Origin: Bacteroidales bacterium
GTDB lineage: Bacteria > Bacteroidota > Bacteroidia > Bacteroidales > Marinilabiliaceae
Direction of reading: 5' to 3'
Length of the DNA stretch: 64,000 nucleotides
Assembly (NCBI GenBank): GCA_024401335.1
Contig: JAKSLH010000008.1
Location: 1 to 64,000 of the forward strand
Below are positions 1 to 9,648 of the stretch, in pieces (within the stretch, counting starts at the first letter, position 1; each line of letters starts with the position of its first letter). Below the pieces are notes generated by a model. It searched no databases. It saw nothing but the letters and a program-made list of their open reading frames with translations, and was not told where the DNA came from. The translations under genes were made by a program, and so were the position numbers.

Positions 1-82
1 AATCACGCTTGGTAAAAACAAACCAATAGAGCAAAAAAACTATTGGCAGAAAAAACAGATATTCTATCGAATTGAAGAGCAT
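1..82 (-). CDS. MBOAT-family O-acyltransferase, N-terminal fragment cut by window edge
   Basis: Only the first 27 codons are in the window. They begin MLFNSIEYLFFLPIVF and continue as a hydrophobic helix, which is the characteristic N-terminus of membrane-bound O-acyltransferases of the AlgI/PatA type that O-acetylate polysaccharides. The start lies just downstream of the stop of the glycosyltransferase at 87-890, so it is probably the next gene of the same polysaccharide operon. The catalytic histidine region lies outside the window, so the family call rests on the N-terminal signature alone. Confidence 0.6.
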   Translation of the reverse strand, partial: MLFNSIEYLFFLPIVFLLYWFVFTKRD

Positions 83-86
83 AATA

Positions 87-890
87 TCAGACTGTACGTT
101 TTATCCAAAAACAGATGTCCTTGATATTCCTAACGAACACAACAGACAAAAACAGGAAATCGCTTTGGGGCACAAAAAAGACTAATTCATCATATAATCT
201 TCTTACTTGATCACGTAATACTTTCTTAGCATTTGTTTTCCCCTGTGATGCTGAATTATTCTGAAGTCTATATATATATGAAACAATGCTACTTGTAATT
301 ACATTTTTTGCTAAGAAAAGAGCCTTTTGATTGAATTGAATATCTTCGCATGTCTTGTATGACTCATCAAATTCTAAATTGTTTTCTATAAGAAAATCTC
401 TTCTATACAAGAATGCCCATGGAGACATCATAAGTCTTTGATTAACATACAAATCACGACCTTTTATTGGTTCACTTGAATCGATCACACCATGTATGCC
501 TTGCGAATAATTCCACCCGTCAAAAGCTTTCCAACAAAACGGCAACATATCTGGATGATAGATAGAGGTAAGCTGCATGAGTTTTTTAACTTCTGCAGAC
601 ACCACCTGATCATCCGCATCAACCATCCAAACATATTCACCTTTAGCCATGCGGATCGCATTGTTTCGTGCATACGAGACTCCATGATTTATATCTCTGT
701 AAATTACTATATTAGAATATTTTGCTTTAAGGTCTTCTACGACCGCTACACTATTGTCTGTAGAACCATCATCCCACACTATAACCTCGTATTCACAAAT
801 ATCTAGTTCACTTTCAATAATAGATTGAATGCATTGCCCGATGAACTGGCTAGCGTTATACAGAGGTATTACAAACGACAATTTCAGCAT
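87..890 (-). CDS. family 2 glycosyltransferase
   Basis: This 267-residue GT-A fold enzyme probably adds one sugar of the surface polysaccharide repeat unit on the cytoplasmic face of the inner membrane. It starts with the usual SFVIPLYN strand, has WDDGSTDNS near residues 39-47 for nucleotide binding, and the metal-binding DADD at 91-94. A CED motif near residue 200 is a plausible catalytic-base region. Donor and acceptor cannot be read from sequence. It is closely packed with the glycosyltransferase at 901-1662, consistent with one operon. Confidence 0.85.
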   Translation of the reverse strand: MLKLSFVIPLYNASQFIGQCIQSIIESELDICEYEVIVWDDGSTDNSVAVVEDLKAKYSNIVIYRDINHGVSYARNNAIRMAKGEYVWMVDADDQVVSAEVKKLMQLTSIYHPDMLPFCWKAFDGWNYSQGIHGVIDSSEPIKGRDLYVNQRLMMSPWAFLYRRDFLIENNLEFDESYKTCEDIQFNQKALFLAKNVITSSIVSYIYRLQNNSASQGKTNAKKVLRDQVRRLYDELVFFVPQSDFLFLSVVFVRNIKDICFWIKRTV

Positions 891-900
891 AAATAGTAAT

Positions 901-1662
901 CTATGAGTATTTCAAATACACATATAAAATCTTTATCGCATTCTTAAGATGCGTAAGAAAACTTACCTTAAATAGCCAGCCTCCGAGTCCGCAATGTACT
1001 GCTATCGTTTTATCATCCACATACCTTTTTAGACACGCCAAAACTGATGCCGGATATATTGTAACCCTATCATCTAACGTTTGTTTTTCATTTATATATC
1101 TATATCCGTATTCCTCTGCGACATTAGCCAAATACATCGTAATAATAACCTTATTATTAAACGTACCATCGGTATTTACAAAAGGTATTTTGTCGTATTT
1201 ATGTAATGTTTTCTCTATAAGACCACTACCTTTCTCACTACCCATAATTGCAGACAGAATTGATAAATATGGGATATATTTTGAGTGATCTCTATTCCTA
1301 TAGTGTTCATCCAATAATGACTTATAAGCAGAATCATTCGGATCTGCCAATAATTCTATTGCAGAGAAAAAAGAATTATCCAACAACTGATCAAATGGCT
1401 TTAGTACCAAAACATCTGTATCCAAGTATATCCCACCTTCAGTATATAACGCATAGAGTCTGATATAGTCTGCACAAAAGGCATATTGCCTGTTTTCATA
1501 GGCTTGTTCAACAAATGGCACAGAGTGTATATCAAAATTCTCTTCATTCCATAATTTAAACCTGTATCCTGGTAATTTCTTCTTCCAACTATTTATACAA
1601 ATCTTTACGTCAATAGGCATTTCTTTTCCAAACCAAACGTAATGAACTATCTTGGGTATCAT
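901..1662 (-). CDS. DXD-type glycosyltransferase of the OCH1/GT32 (Gly_transf_sug) family
   Basis: A 253-residue protein starting MIPKIVHYVWFG, the typical opening of capsular and mannosyl transferases with a DXD sugar-binding motif. The DXD is GGIYLDTDV, with the aspartates at residues 81 and 83. An upstream ATG at 1704 would add 14 residues and overlap the preceding gene (stop at 1670). The start at 1662 is preferred because it fits the family and leaves a short gap. It probably transfers a hexose in the polysaccharide pathway; donor unknown. Confidence 0.8.
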   Translation of the reverse strand: MIPKIVHYVWFGKEMPIDVKICINSWKKKLPGYRFKLWNEENFDIHSVPFVEQAYENRQYAFCADYIRLYALYTEGGIYLDTDVLVLKPFDQLLDNSFFSAIELLADPNDSAYKSLLDEHYRNRDHSKYIPYLSILSAIMGSEKGSGLIEKTLHKYDKIPFVNTDGTFNNKVIITMYLANVAEEYGYRYINEKQTLDDRVTIYPASVLACLKRYVDDKTIAVHCGLGGWLFKVSFLTHLKNAIKILYVYLKYS

Positions 1663-1669
1663 TTTTATA

Positions 1670-2836
1670 TTATCTCTTATATAAAGCGATTGTCTTATCT
1701 GCAATTGACAACCAACTATACGAATCGTCTTTACCCCAATTCGACATCTCTTCCCCTAATTTGTCAATCGACTCTTTATTTAACACGATTCCCCTGATAG
1801 CCGCAGCTAGTGCTTGTTCATCATTGGGATCAATCAGAATACCATTCCCACCATCTTTTACCATCTCAGGGAATGCACCAACTTTTGTCGCTATAACAGG
1901 CTTGCCATATAAAGAACATGTAGATATAATACCTGTTTGAGATGCTGATTTATATGGCAACAATATGACGGATGAATTCTTTATAAAACACATCATCTCT
2001 GCATTTGACAAGAAATGATTGTATACTACTACATTTCTATATGACTGCAATGTGTCTAAACTCTTGTTATCTCCACTTCCTGCTATTACAATAGTAAACT
2101 TATCTTCTATATCAGATAGAAAAGGTAAGGCTTTAGCTAAAACATCAAGTCCTTTATAGTCTGCTAAAAAACCATACAATAAAAAAACAATTTTTGAATT
2201 ATCTATTCCCCTACTTAATTCAGTCGGATGTTCATATAATGCACATGTTTCAAAGCGGCCAAAATGGATAACAGATACTCTACTTTTATCAACTTTATAT
2301 TCAGATATCAATCGTTGATATAAATGGTGAGAGTGAACAATAATTTTCGAATTGTCTTTTATAATAGATTCAATTAACGGCAACCTGTCATGACCATCAT
2401 GTGCGCCAATTTCATGAATTGTATGAATTAGGTTCTTATAATCTTTTAATTCATTGTGAATGTATGACACATAGCCCACCTGACCAACAACATTAATCGC
2501 GTCATATTTTTTATTCTTGATGATCCTCAAAGAAAACTTTAGAATTATCTTATTAAGCCATGGATGATTAATATAGTCCCAAATTCTCAATAGATGAACA
2601 TTCACATTTGTATCTTTGAAGTAAGCAATAATTTCAGGAGCTTCTCTATACGTTAATCTATGAATGCCTAAATATTTAATAGTATTGGTGTATTCGAATC
2701 CTGAGTATTTCCCATCATCGTGTTGATATTTGACAATATAATAATAATCAACTTTTATTCCTTTTTGCCCAATATATTTAGCCAAGCACAAAGAGGACTC
2801 AGGATGAAAAAAAGAAACAATGGCAATTTTTCGCAT
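1670..2836 (-). CDS. family 4 glycosyltransferase (GT-B fold)
   Basis: A 388-residue retaining-type glycosyltransferase. The C-terminal half has the GT-B nucleotide-sugar domain: YGKPVIATKVGAFPEMV followed by GNGILIDPND, matching the GT4 E-x7-E region. The N-terminal half is a Rossmann-like acceptor domain. It starts three bases after the acyltransferase at 2840-3445 stops and ends just before the next transferase, so it is an internal gene of the polysaccharide operon. The linkage it makes cannot be predicted. Confidence 0.85.
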   Translation of the reverse strand: MRKIAIVSFFHPESSLCLAKYIGQKGIKVDYYYIVKYQHDDGKYSGFEYTNTIKYLGIHRLTYREAPEIIAYFKDTNVNVHLLRIWDYINHPWLNKIILKFSLRIIKNKKYDAINVVGQVGYVSYIHNELKDYKNLIHTIHEIGAHDGHDRLPLIESIIKDNSKIIVHSHHLYQRLISEYKVDKSRVSVIHFGRFETCALYEHPTELSRGIDNSKIVFLLYGFLADYKGLDVLAKALPFLSDIEDKFTIVIAGSGDNKSLDTLQSYRNVVVYNHFLSNAEMMCFIKNSSVILLPYKSASQTGIISTCSLYGKPVIATKVGAFPEMVKDGGNGILIDPNDEQALAAAIRGIVLNKESIDKLGEEMSNWGKDDSYSWLSIADKTIALYKR

Positions 2837-2839
2837 TAG

Positions 2840-3445
2840 CTATTTATTTCTAATTACTCTACAAGGCACACCTGCCGCAACAACTCCAGCCGGGATGTCT
2901 TTTGTTACAACACTACCTGCACCAATAATTGAACCTTTACCTATCGTCACTCCTTTCAATATAATGCAATGCATGCCAATAAACACATCGTCTTCAATGC
3001 AGACTGGTGCATCTGTATTTCCAAATATCTCATGATGATCATCTCTGTCACCTATTACTGTTTCTGCACCAATATTCACATTCTTGCCAATGACAACTCT
3101 TTCATTAGAAACAATTGTGACACCAGACAATCCTGTATTATCGCCAACTTCTATACATGCATGGTCTGTTCCTGTTTGCAGAATACATTTCCTTACTCCA
3201 CGTGGATTAAACAAATCACTTGAATTGAAAGTTACATTGTTGCCTATGCTTATTGTTGAGTATTTAAAGCGTTCTATATGAACAGGGCCATTAAAAGAAT
3301 CATTCTTACCCAACTTCACCTTATTTAATGCACACCATACGCGACATGTATATGTATAATAATAATGAATGAAGAGTCTTTGTATGTTTCTAATCAATTC
3401 AAAGAAACGTGCGCTATAATCAGCATGTAACAAATCTCTTTTCAT
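2840..3445 (-). CDS. hexapeptide-repeat O-acetyltransferase (CatB/WbbJ type)
   Basis: A 201-residue protein whose second half is a left-handed beta-helix of hexapeptide repeats (IGKNVNIGAETVIGD, IGKGSIIGAGSVVTKDIP), closed by AGVPCRVIRNK. This is the usual C-terminus of acetyl-CoA-dependent sugar O- or N-acetyltransferases. The N-terminal 50 residues are a helical extension seen in polysaccharide-cluster members. It sits between a membrane acyltransferase and a glycosyltransferase, so two acylation steps are encoded side by side. Substrate unknown. Confidence 0.82.
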   Translation of the reverse strand: MKRDLLHADYSARFFELIRNIQRLFIHYYYTYTCRVWCALNKVKLGKNDSFNGPVHIERFKYSTISIGNNVTFNSSDLFNPRGVRKCILQTGTDHACIEVGDNTGLSGVTIVSNERVVIGKNVNIGAETVIGDRDDHHEIFGNTDAPVCIEDDVFIGMHCIILKGVTIGKGSIIGAGSVVTKDIPAGVVAAGVPCRVIRNK

Positions 3446-3447
3446 AA

Positions 3448-4548
3448 CTATTTTTTACCATTTAATATGGACAACACAACCGGGGATATCTTTTTCAACA
3501 TGTTCATGGTCAACATACTTATACCGCAAATTATCAGAGGGATAACGACATATCGCACAACATCCATACAAGGGTCTGGTTGCGGACTAATATATCTACT
3601 GATGAGTGAATGTAAACTTATTAATAGCGGATAATGAAACGCATATACAAAGAATGTGTACTGCTCCAACTTTTTACTCACAGACAAACAGCCCGGAGTT
3701 ATTCGGTTCACTAAAAGAGAAATAATCGAAACTAGCGAACTTATTACCATAACAATATCAATAAAACGCGAAATATTGGGAGAATAGTCAATGAATAAGA
3801 AAAATTTCACGAACAAAGTAGTACAAGCAACAATCCTCCATATATTCTTATAACGAATTGCTATTTCTATTATATTGTTTTTCGAAGTCGCTAAATAAAC
3901 TCCCAGACTAAAATAAAATAATGACGATATCCTCAATCCCGCATCAAAAGGCCAATACCAAAATATAACTGCAACAAACAGTAAAGAGATAATAATAACA
4001 CCTAGACTTTTTATAGTCCAATAAATAATCGGCGAAACAATGGAAATGACAATCAGATCTCTAAGAAACCAAAACGGCAAATCAATAGGTCCTGATGAGT
4101 TATCTCCCCAACGATTTATGTCCCAGTATTGATGCCAGTTGATTGCACCAAGATTTTGCATTATTTCACCAACTTCACGATGATGTATTATTCCACCAAT
4201 TAATGTTGGCAAAAACATCCAAACGACAATCAACAATGTATTCCAAGCAAAATACGGAACAACAAGTGTAAAAAATCTTTTTTTTATTTTCTGTATATAT
4301 AACTCATTATCCCAATTGGACATATTGTAATACATCAAATAGCCTGATATTATAAAAAAAATAGGCACAGCCAGTAATATCACATTAAATATTAACTCAG
4401 ACAAAAAAACACAAATAAAGTCCGCGACAGAATGATTCTCACCTAATTCTCTGAGAAAAAAAGGACTTCGGCCAACATGTATAAAAACGACAGCTAAGGC
4501 CAACGGGAACCTTATCACAGTTATTAAATTTGAAAGTTTTGATTCCAT
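3448..4548 (-). CDS. membrane acyltransferase family 3 (polysaccharide O-acetylase)
   Basis: A 366-residue integral membrane protein with about ten predicted helices. The N-terminal pattern VIRFPLALAVVFIHVGRSPFF includes the histidine that family 3 acyltransferases use for acyl transfer across the membrane. These enzymes O-acetylate exported polysaccharides or lipid-linked sugars. It lies two bases from the hexapeptide acetyltransferase and one base from a GT2 gene, so the three are likely translated from one message. Confidence 0.82.
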   Translation of the reverse strand: MESKLSNLITVIRFPLALAVVFIHVGRSPFFLRELGENHSVADFICVFLSELIFNVILLAVPIFFIISGYLMYYNMSNWDNELYIQKIKKRFFTLVVPYFAWNTLLIVVWMFLPTLIGGIIHHREVGEIMQNLGAINWHQYWDINRWGDNSSGPIDLPFWFLRDLIVISIVSPIIYWTIKSLGVIIISLLFVAVIFWYWPFDAGLRISSLFYFSLGVYLATSKNNIIEIAIRYKNIWRIVACTTLFVKFFLFIDYSPNISRFIDIVMVISSLVSIISLLVNRITPGCLSVSKKLEQYTFFVYAFHYPLLISLHSLISRYISPQPDPCMDVVRYVVIPLIICGISMLTMNMLKKISPVVLSILNGKK

Positions 4549-4549
4549 C

Positions 4550-5503
4550 TTATATCAACCATACACCAAATAATCTATCATACAACCGCTTACCTATACA
4601 TTTCGGCAGCATATAATGAATCAAATACTTATCAAACTTCTTTTGTGGCAACGTGTCATGCACCAGTGTGTATATCTGCTCTTGTTGTTTCTCTGTGCCA
4701 TTAGAAACTACACTTCCATAGAGCACAGCTTTTTGTCGTTCAAACCAGTAACGGAGGTATTCCTTGTCACTAAAACCGGAAGATAACAGTCCCGCGACAC
4801 TCTGACCGACCAAGCTGATTATCTGGCAATATGCCTGAAAGTGCCTGTCGAAGTTCTTATCTGTCTGAAGCGATCCTTCTCTGATTCTGTAGTGATACGT
4901 CACATCTGGAATCATTGCTATTTTTTCAGCTTTGGCAGCAACTTGCAGAGCCCAAGGATTATCTTCATGAACAAGACCTTCGACAAATTGTATATCATTT
5001 TTCACTAGGAAATCCTTTCTGATAAGCTTGTTCCAGGCCATCATATAATATTTTCCTTGTAGATATTCCATCAGAGCATTATCTCGGCCTTCAATTTCCA
5101 CATTCTTGTCATATACCAATCGTGGCACGCAATTGCTTTCTACACCGAAACAATCAACATTGCCAACCACCATTTCGGCCTCGCTTTTGTCTGCCATGGC
5201 AACCAACTTCTCAAGGCAATCGGGAGCCAGGATATCATCACTATCAACGAAAAGTATATATTCTCCTTTAGCAACTTCAAGTCCGCTATTGCGAGCTGCA
5301 GACAAGCCTCGGTTATGGACGTGACGAACTATGCTTATAAGTAGCTTATCCTCATATAAACCAACGATTGCCATACTATCGTCAGTACCGCAATCGTCAA
5401 CAGCTATTAGCTCAAAGTCTTTGTATGTCTGACAGAGAATGCTGTCAAGACATTCTTTGAGGAAAGGCTGTACGTTATATATTGGGAGGATTAGGGAGAT
5501 CAT
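4550..5503 (-). CDS. family 2 glycosyltransferase
   Basis: A 317-residue GT-A enzyme. It opens ISLILPIYNVQPFL, has AVDDCGTDDS near residues 34-43, and the metal-binding FVDSDD at 85-90. The C-terminal half carries the MAWNKLIRKDFL and HEDNPW motifs common to capsule transferases of the EpsJ/WcaA group. It probably extends the repeat unit in the cytoplasm. It is spaced four bases from the acyltransferase-like gene at 5508-6542. Confidence 0.87.
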   Translation of the reverse strand: MISLILPIYNVQPFLKECLDSILCQTYKDFELIAVDDCGTDDSMAIVGLYEDKLLISIVRHVHNRGLSAARNSGLEVAKGEYILFVDSDDILAPDCLEKLVAMADKSEAEMVVGNVDCFGVESNCVPRLVYDKNVEIEGRDNALMEYLQGKYYMMAWNKLIRKDFLVKNDIQFVEGLVHEDNPWALQVAAKAEKIAMIPDVTYHYRIREGSLQTDKNFDRHFQAYCQIISLVGQSVAGLLSSGFSDKEYLRYWFERQKAVLYGSVVSNGTEKQQEQIYTLVHDTLPQKKFDKYLIHYMLPKCIGKRLYDRLFGVWLI

Positions 5504-5507
5504 TTCA

Positions 5508-6542
5508 TTAGCTATGTTTATGACTCAATAAGCTACTAACAATACAATCATATATTTTTGCAAAACAAAACTCTCTTCCTTTTTCAAACGCTGAAATTAG
5601 TAATACTATACTTAATGCGACACATGTCAAAAAAATAACATTTGTACCGAAAAGATCAATTATCATTTTATTATAAAATCTAAAATCAACAGAATCTGTC
5701 AATAAATATACAGAAAAACATCCCGATGCAAACCAATTAATTGATTTCATATAAGGAATTTTAGTATTCTTAAATATGAAGAAAAATGAAACAGCTGATA
5801 TAATAACTAATGGATTATTATAAGACAAAATATTACATAAGTTACCAGCTAATAAACTTCCCATTCTATATCGAATGTATATGTATATGGATAGAATTGA
5901 AATTGAAAGCAAGAATAAAAGAGTCGGAGCCTTTTTACATAAAAAGAAACCTAGTGGATAACATCTCATGTACCTTCCTAAGGTATAAATAAACAAGAAC
6001 AAAACAAACCTGATAGACTGGGAATGAAAAACAAAACCAGCACCACAGATATATACAAAACCAAATAAAAATAAGATTATTTTTATTTGTCTCTTTGATA
6101 TTGAATTTAAGCCTTTATTAACTATAGGAGACAAAAGCATCAAAAAGAAATAATCGGTAAAAAACCAGTATTTGTCAAAACTTAATGGAAGAAGAGTTTC
6201 TAACAGGTGCCTACTATTATAGGCATTGCCATTAATCATTCCTATCAAAAATCCTAAAATACTAAAAAACAATATCTGTAAATATAAAGAAATAACCTTA
6301 TTCGTTTTAAAACCGATTCCAAAATAACCACTTATAAAAACAAAACAATTTACATGAAAACAAATTAAAGAGCATAAAATGATATATGGTAAGTTTACTT
6401 CATTTACAAAAGATTCTCCATTTTGAAAAGGTATAATGTTCATTCCGTGAACAAGGAAATGCCATAATACTATAAATGTCATTAAAACTATTCGTAATAG
6501 TTCTATATTAGATTCTCTGCTTTTATATGCTGTATTACTCAT
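5508..6542 (-). CDS. acyltransferase family 3-like integral membrane protein
   Basis: A 344-residue, very hydrophobic protein with about ten membrane helices. It begins with ESNIELLRIVLMTFIVLWHF, in which R and H match the family 3 acyltransferase start. It overlaps the GT61 gene by eight bases, suggesting translational coupling. It is strongly AT-rich, as is usual for variable polysaccharide genes. The likely role is O-acetylation or similar decoration. A polymerase-like role is less likely because the R..H N-terminal signature is present. Confidence 0.72.
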   Translation of the reverse strand: MSNTAYKSRESNIELLRIVLMTFIVLWHFLVHGMNIIPFQNGESFVNEVNLPYIILCSLICFHVNCFVFISGYFGIGFKTNKVISLYLQILFFSILGFLIGMINGNAYNSRHLLETLLPLSFDKYWFFTDYFFLMLLSPIVNKGLNSISKRQIKIILFLFGFVYICGAGFVFHSQSIRFVLFLFIYTLGRYMRCYPLGFFLCKKAPTLLFLLSISILSIYIYIRYRMGSLLAGNLCNILSYNNPLVIISAVSFFFIFKNTKIPYMKSINWFASGCFSVYLLTDSVDFRFYNKMIIDLFGTNVIFLTCVALSIVLLISAFEKGREFCFAKIYDCIVSSLLSHKHS

Positions 6543-7623
6543 TTCTATTAATCAAGTATATGAAATCACTTTTTAGCCTTTTCCAATAGAAATCGAAGTC
6601 ACCTATCAATAGTATTTTTTGTCTATACCTTGATGCGTACCAAATCACATGCATCAGATAATTCAAAAAGGTTATAAACGGGAATGATTTCTTTATAGAT
6701 AATCCTTTTGATTTAGCAAACTGTACCAAATTATCATTAACATACATAAAAAACGGGCCAAATCCGTTATCAAACACATTAAGAATTGACAAATGGGCAT
6801 CCATATAGGCAATGTTAAATCTTCTAATTGAATTCGCAGTAAACTGATATCCGTTGCATGACCTCGTTTTTCTTATAACAATGCATTCTGCATTTTCTTT
6901 GACAAAAAGCATATTATGAGAAACACTACCTTCTGTCGCAGCAAACGAATCACAACTTCTCAGTATTGACAATTGTTCTTTTAAAGGTAGTTGTTCTGGA
7001 TAAATTATGGTATATCCCATTTTTTGAAAAACCCTCTCAACGTATTTTTCACCAAAATCTCGTCCGTTATTCAATCTACTGCGTGTGAAATACACTTTCT
7101 TTGGAGTATTATCAGAATATGGAATTCGATTATATATGGTATCTATAAGGTCTTTATATTCTTTATAAAAATGATGTTCATCATCCATAGAATCACCAGG
7201 TACATACAACACTTCAAAATTAGTATCCTCATCAATCTGATTGAACTCTGAAGCATCTATATCCAAGTATTGCAACAGTTCTTTATAATTATCACTTAAG
7301 TGATTGGTATGCTGATGCAAAGTATAATAAATGAGGAAGCCATTTTCTTTCAATTGCTTACATTGCGCGCTTTTAAGAAACCAAAGTTTTCTAAAATTGT
7401 CTGTAATACAATGGCCCCATATTGATAGTAAATGTCCTACATATATTCCTTTCAGTGTTCCCTTGTTTACATTAGACTCTTTTATTTCTCCAGTTGGCAA
7501 TAGAATACAATTCCTTCTAACATCAACATCTAGTTTATCTTCTCGACATGCCCATCTTGTCATTGGATCTGTAATCCAATAATTTCGAATGGTATCTACA
7601 TAATCAATATTTATCTGATTCAT
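6535..7623 (-). CDS. GT61-like (DUF563) glycosyltransferase
   Basis: A 362-residue protein matching the DUF563/GT61 pattern: an N-terminal segment with HLLSIWGHCITDNFRKLWF, a central KKVYFTRSRLNNGR, and a C-terminal TEGSVSHNMLFVKENAECIVI. These are the nucleotide-binding and acceptor signatures of the family. Members transfer pentoses or hexoses in eukaryotes and bacterial capsules. The specificity here is unknown. It overlaps the downstream membrane acyltransferase gene by eight bases. Confidence 0.72.
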   Translation of the reverse strand: MNQINIDYVDTIRNYWITDPMTRWACREDKLDVDVRRNCILLPTGEIKESNVNKGTLKGIYVGHLLSIWGHCITDNFRKLWFLKSAQCKQLKENGFLIYYTLHQHTNHLSDNYKELLQYLDIDASEFNQIDEDTNFEVLYVPGDSMDDEHHFYKEYKDLIDTIYNRIPYSDNTPKKVYFTRSRLNNGRDFGEKYVERVFQKMGYTIIYPEQLPLKEQLSILRSCDSFAATEGSVSHNMLFVKENAECIVIRKTRSCNGYQFTANSIRRFNIAYMDAHLSILNVFDNGFGPFFMYVNDNLVQFAKSKGLSIKKSFPFITFLNYLMHVIWYASRYRQKILLIGDFDFYWKRLKSDFIYLINRNE

Positions 7624-7631
7624 ATTATCTT

Positions 7632-8783
7632 CTATTTAGCCAATTTATTTAGTATCCATTTCACCACAGCCTCTGTAGCATGTCCTGTCTCGTTCAACCC
7701 TATCACTTCTCTATTGAATTTTTCTAGCTTTCTCAGATATTTATCATTGTCAAATGATAAGATATTATCGATTAGCTGTTCCTCGTTTTCAGCGTATGGA
7801 AATGGTAAATCTTCTGGATTTATATAAAATCCTCTGTCGTACTGATATCTATCACGACAGAGCTGAAATACAGGACGCTTTAACAGAGAGAAATCCATCT
7901 CTGCCGATGAATAGTCAGTAAGTAAAACGTCGCTATCCTTCATCAGTTCTTGCAACTCTGATTCATCGCCAACATCAATCATTCTGGGATGATCAAAGCA
8001 ATATATTGTTTTATAAAAACTCCTCATATTGGGATGTGAACTGATACGGATATACCATTCACCACCAAACTTTTGAGCTAATGCGTCAGTCACTCTGTCA
8101 ATTGACTCTTTTGTTCTGAATGCATAAACACTCTTTTCTCCATCAGCACGGAATGTAGGAGTATACAGCAAATACTTTTTATTGGATTCGGAACTTGGGG
8201 AATACGTAAGAAACTTGTCATTTCTTGGGAGTCCTTTTTCAATGATCTCTCCTGTGTATTGAAATGCCGTACGATAAATGTTGGTCCAATATCTGCTATC
8301 GCTAAGCATCAAATCTGTCCTCTGTGTATCTTCCTTGGCTGTTTCTATATATCCTCTATCCAAACACTCTTCTACATCAAACTCGACTTTCTTTATCCCA
8401 TGTCCTCCATGCATTGTCTGTATATACTTCTGTCCTCTCTTCTTATATGGCCATAGGTATCCTGCGAAACGTGTGTTGGCTATTACGAACTTCGATGTTG
8501 CGATGAGATAATAGTATTCAAGTGAACCGATCTCTATTGCTTTAATGCCTTCTTTTACTATATCTTTATATTTCTTTGGCTCTTGAAAAGCATAATACAC
8601 TTCCCAATTTTTGTCTTCAACTAGTTTCTCTGCTATAGCCCTTGGATTGCAATTGTATGATGCTCCGTTCCAACTGATAGAGATGACACGATGTTTACTT
8701 ATTGGGAATAGCCTTAGTATATTCAAAATGAAAGGTCTGGTTTCCCTGTTCCATAAAAGTCGCTTGCAAAAATGGAAATCCAT
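7632..8783 (-). CDS. CDP-glycerol glycerophosphotransferase-family protein
   Basis: A 383-residue protein with the landmark motifs of the teichoic acid polymerase/TagF group: MHGGHGIKKVEFDV, KYLLYTPTFRADG, and LLTDYSSAEMDFSLLKRPV. The last of these holds the conserved DYSS. In Gram-negative surface polysaccharide clusters such proteins transfer glycerol-phosphate or ribitol-phosphate onto the repeat unit. No CDP-glycerol synthesis gene is in the window, so the donor is unproven. It is tightly spaced between a GT2 and a GT61 gene. Confidence 0.85.
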   Translation of the reverse strand: MDFHFCKRLLWNRETRPFILNILRLFPISKHRVISISWNGASYNCNPRAIAEKLVEDKNWEVYYAFQEPKKYKDIVKEGIKAIEIGSLEYYYLIATSKFVIANTRFAGYLWPYKKRGQKYIQTMHGGHGIKKVEFDVEECLDRGYIETAKEDTQRTDLMLSDSRYWTNIYRTAFQYTGEIIEKGLPRNDKFLTYSPSSESNKKYLLYTPTFRADGEKSVYAFRTKESIDRVTDALAQKFGGEWYIRISSHPNMRSFYKTIYCFDHPRMIDVGDESELQELMKDSDVLLTDYSSAEMDFSLLKRPVFQLCRDRYQYDRGFYINPEDLPFPYAENEEQLIDNILSFDNDKYLRKLEKFNREVIGLNETGHATEAVVKWILNKLAK

Positions 8784-8790
8784 ACCACTA

Positions 8791-9636
8791 TCAGGAAATA
8801 TGCGTTTTTAAGAAAACAAAAAAACGGTATGGTGCCATGAAAAACTTACCAACGCGATACGTCCATGAACCTATTATTTGACTTTCTTTATTTACTACAT
8901 ATTCATTTAACAATTTCAGATTGGCAAGGTCTGTTATATCTTCAATTAATTGCTTGGGGAGTAGTTCTTCAAATATCAATGACCGTTCTGATACTGTTCT
9001 TGGATCGCCTTTACCTGTTAAACCTGTCGCATCATACGAAGCTATTTTTTGAGAAAGATGTACAAATATCTTATCATTCAACAGACACTGAAGATTCATT
9101 TTTAAATCCGCCATTAATGAATACCTTTCATCATACAAGTTTTCTTCAAAAACAGTTCTCTTGTAAAACGAAGATTGGTGATTTATATTAGTATAAACGA
9201 ATTCAGAAAAAGACAATTTGTCACTATAGTTTCTATTCCATAGCTTCGTTTCATCATAAAAAACTGCATCTCCATACAACACATCAGCCCTCTCTCTTTC
9301 AGAAGCATATTGTTCACACTCAAATACTTTCTCCAACGTCTCTTTCTCATAAAACCCATCCCCCGAATTCATGAAATTCAACCATTCTCCCTTTGCTTTG
9401 TCTATGCCTTTGTTCATGGCATTATATATGCCTTTATCTGGCTCTGAACACCAATATGTCACATTGTTTTTCTCTTCAGCTGCAACTTGTTCTATTAACT
9501 CCTTACTACCGTCCGTACTGCCTCCATCAATAATAATCCACTCAAAGTCACGCCATGTCTGACAGACTATGCTATCAATGGTTTTCTTCAAGCCATTGAC
9601 ATTGTTATAGTTTATGGTGATGATGGAGAGCTTCAT
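8791..9636 (-). CDS. family 2 glycosyltransferase (WcaA/PgaC-like)
   Basis: A 281-residue GT-A enzyme starting [20 protein letters not shown], with IIIDGGSTDGS at residues 35-45 and NSGD at 90-93 in the metal-binding position. It lies directly after the BRO-N remnant. Its first 69 bases are duplicated at 9960-10028 with one mismatch. The ancestral copy probably began at 10028, where its ATG overlaps the stop of the acetyltransferase gene. The present start at 9636 has no such coupling. Confidence 0.87.
   Translation of the reverse strand: MKLSIITINYNNVNGLKKTIDSIVCQTWRDFEWIIIDGGSTDGSKELIEQVAAEEKNNVTYWCSEPDKGIYNAMNKGIDKAKGEWLNFMNSGDGFYEKETLEKVFECEQYASERERADVLYGDAVFYDETKLWNRNYSDKLSFSEFVYTNINHQSSFYKRTVFEENLYDERYSLMADLKMNLQCLLNDKIFVHLSQKIASYDATGLTGKGDPRTVSERSLIFEELLPKQLIEDITDLANLKLLNEYVVNKESQIIGSWTYRVGKFFMAPYRFFVFLKTHIS
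9568..9636 (-). repeat. 69-bp direct repeat, copy 1 (5' end of intact GT2 gene)
   Basis: This copy covers the start codon and first 23 codons of the GT2 gene at 8791-9636. It matches 9960-10028 at 68 of 69 positions, differing at 9631 (C) against 10023 (T). The offset is 392 bases, and the segment between the copies holds a BRO-N gene remnant. Confidence 0.95.
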
Positions 9637-9648
9637 ATTCGTTACTTG

